From: a virus
Length of the DNA: 37,900 nucleotides
Virus record (IMG/VR): IMGVR_UViG_3300044610_000470
Location: 1-37,900 of that record
Reading direction: 5' to 3' (one strand)
Within the stretch, counting starts at the first letter, position 1, and every line of letters begins with the position of its first letter. Of the stretch, positions 21,522 through 29,332 are shown in pieces. Both the position numbers and the translations under genes were made by a program. The notes under the pieces were generated by a model. The model made no database searches. It was not told the origin of the DNA and worked only from the letters and a program-made list of their open reading frames with translations.

Positions 21522-21976
21522 GCGGCGCCGGTCTTTCGTTTGAACTCGCGCCCGGCGACGGCCTGCGCTTCGCCTTTGCGCGTGTCCAGCGCCGGGCGCA
21601 GGAATGGCTTGGCGGGCAGGCCTGGATGGTGCGCGCTGCGACGAAAGGCGCCGTTGATGAACTGCAAGGCGGCTTGGGTGCGGGTTGTGACTAGGTGGCC
21701 CTTGGCGCCGAATTCAATGATATGGCTGTACCAATGCGCCTTGGTTGGGCCGACGCCGACCACAACATTGTCGGGGCGCTTTTCCAGGGTTTCACGCGCC
21801 ATTTCGTCGGCAACGCTTTGGGCCGTGGCGCGCACGTTGGCGGCGGCCGCTTCCTGAATGACGCCGGCGGCGGCGTGCAGAATTTCTTCCAGGCCAGTCT
21901 CGACATTGAGGCGGCGGCGGTGCAGCTCACGGGCGATTTCGTTGGCGCCTTCGATTTTGAATGTTGGGTTAGCCAT
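21518..21976 (-). CDS. HK97 gp10-like head-tail / tail completion protein
   Basis: 152 residues from the ATG at 21976; the frame is open further upstream, but that part overlaps the preceding gene and is not family-like. Pattern: N-terminal helix (ELHRRRLNVETGLEEILHAA), VGVGPTKAHWYSHIIEFGAKG, and a C-terminal GLPAKPFLRPALD motif typical of the gp10 family. These proteins act at the head-tail interface. It overlaps the adaptor gene by 8 bases. Confidence 0.8.
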   Translation of the reverse strand: MANPTFKIEGANEIARELHRRRLNVETGLEEILHAAAGVIQEAAAANVRATAQSVADEMARETLEKRPDNVVVGVGPTKAHWYSHIIEFGAKGHLVTTRTQAALQFINGAFRRSAHHPGLPAKPFLRPALDTRKGEAQAVAGREFKRKTGAA

Positions 21977-22298
21977 TGAGTACCTCACGACAGGACAAGC
22001 GCAAGCGTTGCCGGCGACCATCGGGATCGGTAATTCCTTCAATGTCAAAGGTGCGGCCATTGTAGACAATGCGCATCTTGACGGTAATGCCAACAACGAA
22101 GCGAATGGTGATCGCATGATCCACCGAGGCTTGCACCTGGTCGGCGCCTGTCACTATGCGCTCACTGGCGCCAGCGGGCCTGATCTCGCCCCAAGCTTGC
22201 CCCCAATTCGTGAAGGTGATCACCTCTTCGTTGTAGGCGTTGCGCACAACAGATTGCGCTTGGATAGTCAGCAGATGCCGCAGGCGACCCGATTGCAT
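21969..22298 (-). CDS. Head-tail adaptor / stopper (SPP1 gp16-like)
   Basis: 109 residues of the phage head-tail joining family: MQSGRLRHLLTIQ opening, YNEEVITFTNWGQAWGEIRP, then VVGITVKMRIVYNGRTFDIEG and a final basic strand. It closes the connector after packaging. It would normally follow the gp6-like connector gene directly, but here the propeller-bearing tube paralogue is inserted between them. Confidence 0.8.
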   Translation of the reverse strand: MQSGRLRHLLTIQAQSVVRNAYNEEVITFTNWGQAWGEIRPAGASERIVTGADQVQASVDHAITIRFVVGITVKMRIVYNGRTFDIEGITDPDGRRQRLRLSCREVLNG

Positions 22299-22307
22299 AA
22301 TGGTTCC

Positions 22308-23462
22308 TTAGAGTGCCGTCATGACACGGTTGCCCGTTCCCGACACGGCGACAGCCACAAAGAGGCCCTTGTCAAAAGTAACGGAGCGCCATTGGTTATC
22401 AACGGCGCTGGTGCGCGCTGTCCAGGTAATGCCATCGGGCGAGGTCATGACGCGGTTACCCGTGCCGGTGACGCCAACTACGACATAGACCCCATTGCCA
22501 AAACAGACGCTGCGCCAATCATTGTCGGCGGCGCTGGTGCGTGCGGTCCAGGTGATGCCGTCCGGCGAGGTCATGACCCGGTTGCCCGTGCCAGACATAG
22601 CGACGGCCACAAACAAGCCATTGCCAAAACAGACGCTCTGCCAGTTGTTGTCGGCGGCGCTGGTGCGCGCCGTCCAGGTGATGCCGTCGGGCGAGGTCAT
22701 GACCCGGTTGCCCGTGCCAGAGGTAGCGACGGCCACAAACAAGCCATTGCCAAAACAGACGCTCTGCCAGTTGTTGTCGGCGGCGCTGGTGCGCGCCGTC
22801 CAGGTGATGCCATCGGGCGAGGTCATGACCCGATTGCCCGTGCCGGTGATGGCAACGGTCACAAACAAGCCATTGCCAAAACAGACGCTCTGCCATTGGT
22901 TATCAATAGGACTGGTGCGCGCCGTCCAGGTGATGCCATCGGGCGAGGTCATGATGCGGTTGCCCGTGCCAGTGTTGGCGACGGCGACAAACAAGTTATT
23001 GCCAAAACAAACGCTCTGCCAGTTATTGTCGGCGGCGCTGGTGCGCGCCGTCCAGGTGGCGCCATTTGGATAAAATTGAGCGCGGACGGTCACGTCGGCG
23101 GCCAAAGCGTCGTTGATTGGCGATTTTGGCGTAAAGTTGCTAATAAATCCTTGCACAACATGGGAGTCATTGGCGCCCCACACAACGCGCCAGAGTTCAG
23201 TGCTGGCGGCAAGGGATAGATTCAACAACGTTTGGTGCGTCGCCACCCCTGGATCGTAGATGAGATCGAAGGTCAACTCGCTCATGTCATTAAAGCTACT
23301 ACGAAAATTATGGTGTTGGTTTTCGTCCGCGTCACGGGTTGTTAGATCAATGATGTCGCTAATCACGCCCGGCCCGTTGATGTCGCGCACTTGGGCAAGG
23401 GTGATAAACCCATTTGTGTTATTCCAGAGGGCCAGGGATGTATCAAGGCCACTAAATTTCAT
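22308..23462 (-). CDS. Tail-tube paralogue fused to six propeller-like repeats
   Basis: 384 residues from the ATG two bases after the preceding stop (an ATG four codons upstream overlaps that gene). Residues about 1-125 are a paralogue of the major tail tube: AQVRDINGPGVISDIIDLTTRD, LTFDLIYDPG and FTPKSPINDALAADVTV are shared. Residues about 130-384 are six copies of a 42-residue unit (TWTARTS...NxWxSVxFGNGLFVAV...GTGNRVMTSPDGI), like blades of a sialidase/BNR-type beta propeller. It probably decorates the tail tube, as C-terminal Ig domains do in other tails, and may bind host-surface or environmental glycans. Its place among connector genes is unusual. Confidence 0.75.
   Translation of the reverse strand: MKFSGLDTSLALWNNTNGFITLAQVRDINGPGVISDIIDLTTRDADENQHHNFRSSFNDMSELTFDLIYDPGVATHQTLLNLSLAASTELWRVVWGANDSHVVQGFISNFTPKSPINDALAADVTVRAQFYPNGATWTARTSAADNNWQSVCFGNNLFVAVANTGTGNRIMTSPDGITWTARTSPIDNQWQSVCFGNGLFVTVAITGTGNRVMTSPDGITWTARTSAADNNWQSVCFGNGLFVAVATSGTGNRVMTSPDGITWTARTSAADNNWQSVCFGNGLFVAVAMSGTGNRVMTSPDGITWTARTSAADNDWRSVCFGNGVYVVVGVTGTGNRVMTSPDGITWTARTSAVDNQWRSVTFDKGLFVAVAVSGTGNRVMTAL
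22320..23075. repeat. Six 126-bp tandem repeats (propeller units)
   Basis: 126-bp units run in register through the 3' two-thirds of the gene. Units 3 and 4 are nearly identical at DNA level, and the terminal units are more diverged. In-frame period of 42 codons. Suitable for copy-number change by recombination. Confidence 0.9.
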
Positions 23463-23464
23463 GT

Positions 23465-24058
23465 TTACCACCATCCTCTATCGATATGGAGTAAGGAGCG
23501 CACGGCGTCAGGCATTTGGGCAACGGTGACGCCAGGTGCGGCGACCACCTGTTCGCGGTTCTCGTAGAAATGCCCGGCGAGCAGCCGGATCGCCTGCTTG
23601 TAGCGCTCTGGGACGGCGCCGGCATTGCCATAACCGGCGACAAAGGTGATTGTGATGGCCGGGCCAGGGCGCAGGGTGGCGCTGGGCCAGGAAGCATTGT
23701 AGGCCAGTAGCAGCCGGCCCGGTTCGCTGGTCGTGTCAGCAATGTAGTCGGCGCCCGGCATGTTGCGGGTAACGCCGGCATAGTCGATATAGGTAACGCT
23801 TGTGATGCTTTGCAGTGGGGGGCGGGGCAAAGCCACGTGCGTATCAAGCGGCCATGCAAACGGCCATGTCTCCAGACCAAGCGCCAGCGCTTGCGTAACG
23901 AAGGCGCGGCGGCTTTCTAGCTCGCACATCTCGCGTGCAGCCTGAAGATAGGCGGTGATGACACTGTCTTCATCACTGCCTATCACGCGTAAGTGCGCTT
24001 TGATTTCGGCCAGGCTGATTGGTTCGGTCGCCGGCGGCGTTACAAGCTTGAGAATCAC
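23465..24058 (-). CDS. Head-tail connector (phage gp6-like)
   Basis: 197 residues. The opening KLVTPPATEPISLAEIKAHL plus the helix SVITAYLQAAREMCELESRR identifies the gp6-like connector family, which forms a ring under the portal. The C-terminal part (PERYKQAIRLLAGHFYENRE, then a short DAVRSLL helix) is also typical. ATGA overlap with the small gene upstream. Confidence 0.85.
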   Translation of the reverse strand: MILKLVTPPATEPISLAEIKAHLRVIGSDEDSVITAYLQAAREMCELESRRAFVTQALALGLETWPFAWPLDTHVALPRPPLQSITSVTYIDYAGVTRNMPGADYIADTTSEPGRLLLAYNASWPSATLRPGPAITITFVAGYGNAGAVPERYKQAIRLLAGHFYENREQVVAAPGVTVAQMPDAVRSLLHIDRGWW

Positions 24059-24309
24059 GCGCCGCTCTTTCCTTTGCGCTTGGCTGCAACCGTAGTGCCG
24101 TCATCCGGCGTGGTTTGGGTGTCGGTCACAGTGGCGCCATCATCGGCGGGCTGACTGTCCACGTGGATAGTGACAGCAGGCTCTTCAAGGCTTTCGGCGG
24201 CGCCAGCGTCTAAAAGAGCCTGGCCAGTTTCGTCGTCAACGATTTGGCGGCTGCCAATCGGCCAGTTGATGTTGGGACCGGCTGCGGCTTTTTTCATGCG
24301 GATAATCAT
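24055..24309 (-). CDS. Small capsid-cluster protein containing palindrome copy 3
   Basis: 84 residues, AAGGAG ten bases before the ATG. The N-terminal 45 residues (MIIRMKKAAAGPNINWP, then IVDDETGQALLDAGAAE) look like a small phage structural or assembly protein found between capsid and connector genes. The remainder is a Thr/Asp-rich low-complexity tail. The VTIHVDS stretch is encoded by the near-copy of the 18-bp palindrome (24154-24171). Function unknown. Confidence 0.6.
   Translation of the reverse strand: MIIRMKKAAAGPNINWPIGSRQIVDDETGQALLDAGAAESLEEPAVTIHVDSQPADDGATVTDTQTTPDDGTTVAAKRKGKSGA
24154..24171. repeat. Dispersed 18-bp palindrome, copy 3
   Basis: ACTGTCCACGTGGATAGT, two differences from the other copies; its centre is CACGTG. 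It lies in coding sequence in the same frame as copies 1 and 4. Confidence 0.65.
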
Positions 24310-24387
24310 TGAACAATACTCCTTATTCTTAGACCAATAATCGGTTCTTATCAGTCGAAAACTATGCCCCCGGTAAATTGAACGGGA

Positions 24388-24477
24388 TTACGACGCCGCC
24401 GAGACTAAATTCGCTAAATGTGGAGCGCCTGAACCCGCCGTCGTGCGTGTTCCTGTCACGCGTGCTACTTTTGTCAT
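24388..24477 (-). CDS. Possible 29-residue ORF
   Basis: An ATG overlaps the preceding stop (TAATG) and opens a frame of 29 codons (MTKVARVTGTRTTAGSGAPH, then LANLVSAAS). It is the only ORF filling the 78-base gap before the next gene's leader. Coupling is the only support; it may be a translated leftover. Confidence 0.25.
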   Translation of the reverse strand: MTKVARVTGTRTTAGSGAPHLANLVSAAS

Positions 24478-24893
24478 TAGGCTGTTCCTTCTGCCGGCGA
24501 CGCCCAGAGTTCGGCGGCCTGAGCGGCCGTGATGTTGCCAACCGGCAATTTATTGCCCATGTACTGGATGGCCCACACCGCATCGATCACGGTTGTTGTG
24601 CCACGCAGAATGGCAGCGCGTAGATAGCGCTCAGTCGGGCGGTAGATGTCGAGTACAAAATCAGTCTTGTTGGCGAGGATTTGGCTACCGGCCAAATCGG
24701 CGGCGTCGCTTAGGTTGGCCGCCGGCCCCTGCTGGGCCTTGATGCCATTGTTGGCGGCCGCTGTTGAAAGCGATGCCACAAAGACAACACCTTCAAATCC
24801 CTGCATGTCAACAGCAGTAGTATTAATTGTGGTGGTGCCGGTGACCGTGTTGGTTAGCACCTTGGTGATTTTTACTTCGCCAGAAAGATTCAT
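24477..24893 (-). CDS. Unknown structural protein next to the capsid gene
   Basis: 138 residues, all-beta appearance with many Thr, Val and Gly (VKITKVLTNTVTGTTTINTT, FEGVVFVASLST, FVLDIYRPTERYLRAAILRG). It lies right after the major capsid gene, where head decoration or stabilising proteins are often encoded, and the composition fits. No family recognised with confidence. RBS AAGGAAGCAGG precedes the ATG. Confidence 0.6.
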   Translation of the reverse strand: MNLSGEVKITKVLTNTVTGTTTINTTAVDMQGFEGVVFVASLSTAAANNGIKAQQGPAANLSDAADLAGSQILANKTDFVLDIYRPTERYLRAAILRGTTTVIDAVWAIQYMGNKLPVGNITAAQAAELWASPAEGTA

Positions 24894-24937
24894 TTCCTGC
24901 TTCCTTCTTTTAAAAATCGAGTGGGGCTTCGATGGAC

Positions 24938-26245
24938 TTAGGCTAATCTAACACGCACAAAGGCTTCTTCCAGCGTCGGCATCCCATCGCTATCGAGGCG
25001 ACCGATCAGGCCGATCTGGTTGGTTTCGGCGTAGAGTTCGACCAGGCGCTGCATTTCCATAGCCATAGAATCGGCGATCCAGTAGTTGGAGAAGTCGCCC
25101 AGGATGCCGACATAAAGACCAGTCGTGAAGGTGTTGGGGGCATATTCAGATGTGTTGATGGGCAACCCCAGCACCCGATCCGGTTCGCCGACGCGCACGG
25201 ATTCGCGCCAAAGGTACTGACCCTGACTGTCCTTGAGCTTGGCGATCTGGCTCACCGCGTCGCGATGGAAGACCCACTGGGCGCGGTTCCAGTATTGGCC
25301 CTTGAGGCCATATTTGGCACTGATCAGCCCATCAAAGCCGATGCTGGTGGTGGTGTTGCCGCTGCTAATGTCGCGGTTGGTGCTGATGCCGCTGCTGCTG
25401 GCGACAAAGACGCCTAGCGGCTGGCCGGAGCCCGTGCCGAGCATAAAGCCCTTTTCCTGCGTGATGCCAAACTTGTAGGCCAAACGCTGGATCGTGATTT
25501 GTTCGACATTCGGGACTTTGGCGATCAACTTGCGGCTGATGCGAATGCGCTTGGCGAGCGGATGGGGTTTCAACTCGCGCTTACCAAAGCCCATCGTGTT
25601 ATCTTCGCCGCCCGTCGCCAATTCGCTCGTCCAGTCGGCGTCGGCGGGGTCGGCGTCCAAGGTCGGGACGCCAAGCGAATCCGCATTGGGGACGGCGATG
25701 ACGGTCGCCAGGCGGCGGACAAAAACCGCATCATCAACGGCTTGAATCAGGCGATCCACCATCTGAATCGGCGCCATGAGATAGCCGCCCTGGGTGTCCA
25801 AGTCGGCTTGTAGGGCGCGCACTTCTGCGCTGGCTTGCTGGCCGCGCAAGAAGGAACGAAAGCCGCGGTTATAGGCCGCACTACCCGTTCTTAGGAGGCG
25901 CTGCCATTCGGGGGTATTGCGCCAGTCCGGTTCGTTTTCGTCGGCGCCACGCATGGAGCGGGATCGGAATTCGATCCGTTCGCCACCACCACTATTGCCC
26001 CGGCCTTCGGGGTCGGGACGGGTGCTGGCGGTGACGGGGGCGCCCTGGTCGGCTTCAGCCGCCGCCATGCGCTCTTCCCGGTCGATCTGGTCCTTGAGCT
26101 TCTGCGCTTCGTTCATAAGCGCATTCCACGAGTTCTGTTCCTCCTGGATCAACTCGCGCTTTTCGCCATCGGCCCGGTCGAGCAAGGCGCGCGCATCGGC
26201 GACAAATTTGGCGCGCTTCTGGCGCATTTCGATCAATCTGTGCAT
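24938..26245 (-). CDS. Major capsid protein (HK97 fold)
   Basis: 435 residues. The first approximately 110 are a charged coiled coil plus linker, the delta/scaffold domain removed by the protease. The shell domain follows: GGYLMAPIQMVDRLIQAVDD, FVRRLATVIAVPNADSLGVP, LAKRIRISRKLI, LGTGSGQPLGVF and the late GILGDFSNYWIADS/MEMQRLVE segments, all typical of HK97-fold phage capsids. GTGGAG overlaps the preceding gene's stop and serves as its RBS. Portal, protease and capsid are in the standard order. Confidence 0.95.
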   Translation of the reverse strand: MHRLIEMRQKRAKFVADARALLDRADGEKRELIQEEQNSWNALMNEAQKLKDQIDREERMAAAEADQGAPVTASTRPDPEGRGNSGGGERIEFRSRSMRGADENEPDWRNTPEWQRLLRTGSAAYNRGFRSFLRGQQASAEVRALQADLDTQGGYLMAPIQMVDRLIQAVDDAVFVRRLATVIAVPNADSLGVPTLDADPADADWTSELATGGEDNTMGFGKRELKPHPLAKRIRISRKLIAKVPNVEQITIQRLAYKFGITQEKGFMLGTGSGQPLGVFVASSSGISTNRDISSGNTTTSIGFDGLISAKYGLKGQYWNRAQWVFHRDAVSQIAKLKDSQGQYLWRESVRVGEPDRVLGLPINTSEYAPNTFTTGLYVGILGDFSNYWIADSMAMEMQRLVELYAETNQIGLIGRLDSDGMPTLEEAFVRVRLA

Positions 26246-26248
26246 TGG

Positions 26249-26896
26249 TTACTCCACTTCTAACAGGCGTAATCGTCGTTGCTGGAACAGGCGGCGCACC
26301 TGCGCAGCCGCGTCAGCAGTTGGTTTATGGGAATCAGGCGCCCGCCTGAATTGTTTCGGAATCGTGGGGATCACCCCATAGAGGGCGTCAATCTGCCTGC
26401 CGTCGCTGCGCTGTTGGACGCTGGTGGCAGTGTAGGCAGGGAAGGTCACATAGGAGACCTCGTACAACTTGACTTTCAGCAGGGTGCGCACGAGCTGCTC
26501 TTCGCCGTCCATGTCCCAAGTGTCTTCCAGCACGCGGAAGCCGAAGCTCATCTGATCAACATCACCCCGTTGCACGCTTTCGATCTGGTGCGCAGCGGAC
26601 AGCGGCGGCTGATTCTCAAATTGTAGCCCGGTGGCGTCTTCGGCCAGGCGCAACGTCCCACTCTTAGTGCGGCCCATCACCATGCCGGTTTGATGGTCCC
26701 ACAGAGCGCGCACATCATCACCCAAGCTGGCCGCAAACGCCCCAGGGGCGATCTTCTCGCGGAAGCCCCACATCGCGACACTCAGCGTATTGAAGACAGC
26801 GGCGTAGCCCTCAAAGGTCAATGGCTGATCTGCGGCGCGCTGTACGGTTTTTAGATGATGCTGCGCACAATAACGGCGCTCGATTTCCAGTTCCAT
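26249..26896 (-). CDS. HK97-family prohead protease
   Basis: 215 residues. LTFEGYAAVFNT opening and EKIAPGAFAASL are family hallmarks. The catalytic His is in ALWDHQTGMVMGRTKSGTLRL and the Ser in LYEVSYVTFPAY. This serine protease cuts scaffold domains during prohead maturation. AGGAGG lies 6 bases before the ATG. Confidence 0.93.
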   Translation of the reverse strand: MELEIERRYCAQHHLKTVQRAADQPLTFEGYAAVFNTLSVAMWGFREKIAPGAFAASLGDDVRALWDHQTGMVMGRTKSGTLRLAEDATGLQFENQPPLSAAHQIESVQRGDVDQMSFGFRVLEDTWDMDGEEQLVRTLLKVKLYEVSYVTFPAYTATSVQQRSDGRQIDALYGVIPTIPKQFRRAPDSHKPTADAAAQVRRLFQQRRLRLLEVE

Positions 26897-26905
26897 AGCT
26901 TCCTC

Positions 26906-28945
26906 CTACGCTGCGATAGTCACGCAATCACAGCCTTTATGTAGCGGCCCGTGGCGCGTGTTTTTGCGCACCAACATTGGCGCATCATTCGGGCCACCGT
27001 TGACGCTGTCACCCTTCTGCACGAAATAGCTGTCAATGCCGACCACAGAGCCGCTCAGACGCTGGCAGAAGGCGCACGATTTGCCCGAAGCCGCCCAATA
27101 CAATCGGCGCACCCCAAAGACCACATAGAGCGCTCTGGCCATGGCGTTGCCCGACTCAACGGCTTGGGCATCGGCCATCTGTTCGGCGCGATTCTCTTCC
27201 CACCCATCGAGCCGTTGGTCAATCAGATCCGCCGCGTCAACCCCTTCGGTCTCGGCATCGGCCATCAACGCGTCGATCTGGTTGCGGCTGCTGGCCGTAT
27301 ACCCTTCGGCAATCGCCTCTAGATAGAGCTTGATGAACTCGCGCAGATCGTCATCAACGCCCGGATCATCCTTGTCCAGTTCGCCGGCGACCGCCGTCGC
27401 CACCTGGGCAGCGTAGGTTTCCAGCAGGGGCGCAAACTGCTCACTGACAACGCCAGCAAATTCAGCGTAAAAATCATCCAGCCATTGGCGGAAGTCGCTA
27501 ATGCTACGTTTGCGTAGATGCTTGTTAACCGCCCGACGCACGTCGTTCGCTTCCCGCCGCACCACCCGCCCGGCGACATCGGCAAAGAGCGGGATATAAT
27601 CACGCGCTAACTTTTGGCGTGATCGGCGGTTCGTCTTAACGGCGTCGGTTTCGCCGTCGGGGCTGTCATCATCCGTGCCATCATCGGCGCGGCGCTCACG
27701 CTGCCGGCAGCGGTCGCACGAACAATCATTGCCGTGGCTGCGCTGTTGTGCCGGCGCATTGGCGGCCTGGTCAGCCGGCGCCATATTGAGCGGAAGCAAA
27801 TAAACATCGCCCCCGTCATACGGGTTGAGATTCTCCAGGTCGCGCACCTCGTTGGGTGACATAATGCCCGTCTGAATCGCGGTGCTATAGGCTTCGTAGC
27901 GATCAGCGGTGCGGCCCCGGAGCAACGCGGCGGTCAGATGCTCCACAAATAAGGTTTTCCGCTCGTCACTGGATAGGAGCGTTAGCCCAATCGTCTGCTC
28001 CAGGTTGACAAGCCACGGCCCAAGCGAATAGACCACAAAGCCAATGCCTAGTTCTTCAATATTGTTGAAGGTGGCTTTGTCCAGGTCGGCGATCATGTGG
28101 GGTGGCACATTAAACCAACGCGCCACCTCGTTGACCTGGAAGCGCCGGGTCTCCAAAAACTGGGCTTCTTCGGGGTTGATTCCAGTATCCTCAAATTTCA
28201 TCCCCTCTTCGAGAATGCGCAGCCGGTGTGCGTTACTCAACCCCTGATGATCGGCGTTCCATGACTTTTGCAGGCGAGCGAAGGCTACATCACTGAGCTT
28301 GCCCGGATGCGCCAGAACGCCGCCGGGCTTAGAGCTATTGCCGAAGAGCCGGGCGCCATATTCTTCGGCGCCCAGGCCCAGCCCGATGGTTTGCATGGCC
28401 AGGCGGATGGGCGAATAGCCTTTGATGCCATTGCCGCTTAACCCGCGGACGTGGAGAACGCGCCAGGCGGGCAAATTGGCGGTTGTGCCGTCTGGTAGGT
28501 CATACAGGTAGCGCAATTGCCCATTGACGCGCTGCACATCCATTCGGGCCGTGTTGAGCGGCCACAACGCCAGCGGGCGCCCAGCGTTCGACCATTCAAT
28601 CTCGGCATATCCATTGCCACGGCCCACGGCATGACTCATGATGGTCGAGCGGAAATCAAACGCCGTCATCTCCGCGTTGGCTGCCTCTTTGAGCAAAGGA
28701 TAGAGGGGGTGATCAGTCGCCCGGTCTTTGCCCCGGCCAGGCCGGCGCCGATAGGTCAGCAACGGCAACATGGCCGCCGACCACGCCAGCAGCCGCACGC
28801 AGGCAAAGACCGCGCTGTAGGTCATCGCGGTTTCTTCCGTGACGTTGACGCCGGTATAGCTGGTGTTGCCAACACCAAAGATAGTGGCCAAGCTGTGTTG
28901 CGATGGGTGGGTGCGACGTTCGAGCAGACGGCTGATGATGCCCAC
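26906..28945 (-). CDS. Portal protein fused to a MuF-like head morphogenesis domain
   Basis: 679 residues from the GTG at 28945, giving the portal-like start MGIISRLLERR. A longer frame beginning TTG at 28981 would start inside the tRNA terminator and is rejected. Residues about 1-400 are HK97-family portal (YSAVFACVRLLAWSAAMLPLLTY; NTARMDVQRVNGQLRYLY; ETRRFQVNEVARWFNVPPHM). After an acidic Cys-containing linker (CSCDRCRQRERR), residues about 440-679 are helical and end with a MuF-like minor-head motif (SGKSCAFCQRLSGSVVG ... HGPLHKGCDC). These two functions are usually separate neighbouring genes. Confidence 0.88.
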   Translation of the reverse strand: MGIISRLLERRTHPSQHSLATIFGVGNTSYTGVNVTEETAMTYSAVFACVRLLAWSAAMLPLLTYRRRPGRGKDRATDHPLYPLLKEAANAEMTAFDFRSTIMSHAVGRGNGYAEIEWSNAGRPLALWPLNTARMDVQRVNGQLRYLYDLPDGTTANLPAWRVLHVRGLSGNGIKGYSPIRLAMQTIGLGLGAEEYGARLFGNSSKPGGVLAHPGKLSDVAFARLQKSWNADHQGLSNAHRLRILEEGMKFEDTGINPEEAQFLETRRFQVNEVARWFNVPPHMIADLDKATFNNIEELGIGFVVYSLGPWLVNLEQTIGLTLLSSDERKTLFVEHLTAALLRGRTADRYEAYSTAIQTGIMSPNEVRDLENLNPYDGGDVYLLPLNMAPADQAANAPAQQRSHGNDCSCDRCRQRERRADDGTDDDSPDGETDAVKTNRRSRQKLARDYIPLFADVAGRVVRREANDVRRAVNKHLRKRSISDFRQWLDDFYAEFAGVVSEQFAPLLETYAAQVATAVAGELDKDDPGVDDDLREFIKLYLEAIAEGYTASSRNQIDALMADAETEGVDAADLIDQRLDGWEENRAEQMADAQAVESGNAMARALYVVFGVRRLYWAASGKSCAFCQRLSGSVVGIDSYFVQKGDSVNGGPNDAPMLVRKNTRHGPLHKGCDCVTIAA

Positions 28946-28964
28946 GGTGATAACCCCAAAGGCG

Positions 28965-29008
28965 ATAAAAAAAGACGCCAAACGGCATTGCTGCTCGTTT
29001 GGCGTCTT
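28965..29008 (-). terminator. Rho-independent terminator of the phage tRNA gene
   Basis: On the minus strand AAGACGCCAAACG (29008-28996) pairs with CGTTTGGCGTCTT (28984-28972) around 11 bases, followed by seven T residues in total. It lies 35 bases after the tRNA. Some read-through or a further promoter is needed for the late operon. Confidence 0.8.
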
Positions 29009-29042
29009 GCGCTCCGATATTTGATTGGGGGCTGTGCGTTAA

Positions 29043-29114
29043 TGGCGGGAGTGAGATTTGAACTCACGGCCTCCTGATTATGAGCCAGGCGAGCTACCGC
29101 TGCTCCATCCCGCT
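29043..29114 (-). tRNA. tRNA-Met(CAT), initiator-like
   Basis: 72 bases, anticodon loop CTCATAA, no encoded CCA. Initiator features: D arm GGAGCAGC-GGTAGCTC with the A11:T24 pair, T loop TTCAAAT, and a non-Watson-Crick 1:72 position. That position is A1.C72 rather than the usual C1.A72, and the anticodon stem has TGG/TCA instead of three G:C pairs. It lies inside the prophage just upstream of the portal gene. Confidence 0.85.
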
Positions 29115-29120
29115 ATGGGT

Positions 29121-29172
29121 GACGGTTATAACTTCCCCCGATGGCGTTTGAAGCGCCAAAGCTATAACCGTC
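29121..29172 (-). ncRNA. Structured leader before the phage tRNA
   Basis: Predicted transcription starts near 29172. The first bases GACGGTTATA pair with TATAACCGTC ending at 29121, enclosing a second TGGCG/CGCCA hairpin and a G-rich loop. The tRNA begins 6 bases later. It may protect or process the precursor, or be a small RNA released by tRNA maturation. Confidence 0.45.
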
Positions 29173-29256
29173 GCGATCATCATAGCATGTTTGGCCGTTG
29201 TTAGCAATACTTACGGCAGTGTTTGTTAGCGCGCCCATTTGTGCTATGATGATCGC
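29173..29256. promoter_or_regulatory. Twin divergent late promoters within a 15-bp inverted repeat
   Basis: Rightward: TTGTTA (29223-29228), 16 bp, TATGAT (29245-29250). Leftward: TTGCTA (plus 29202-29207), 17 bp, TATGAT (plus 29179-29184). Each -10 lies in the same 15-mer TGCTATGATGATCGC, forming an exact inverted repeat (29173-29187, 29242-29256). The leftward promoter drives tRNA and head-tail genes; the rightward one drives the CHAT, holin and terminase genes. Confidence 0.65.
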
Positions 29257-29332
29257 ACGGGCAGCCAACCAAACGGCTTGCCTTTGCGTTGGCTGCACTC
29301 CTATCATAAACAGCAGCAATATGGAGGCAGTA

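Noticed and set aside
22320-23075. 126-bp repeats as CRISPR or a diversity-generating target
   Set aside because: They are coding units of one protein; no reverse transcriptase, template repeat or spacers are present.
21858-23219. 453-residue open frame opposite the adaptor and propeller genes
   Set aside because: Its repeats only mirror the 126-bp repeats of the real gene; no family signature.
28946-28981. Upstream TTG start of the portal gene
   Set aside because: It would lie in the tRNA terminator stem; the GTG at 28945 gives a family-like N-terminus.
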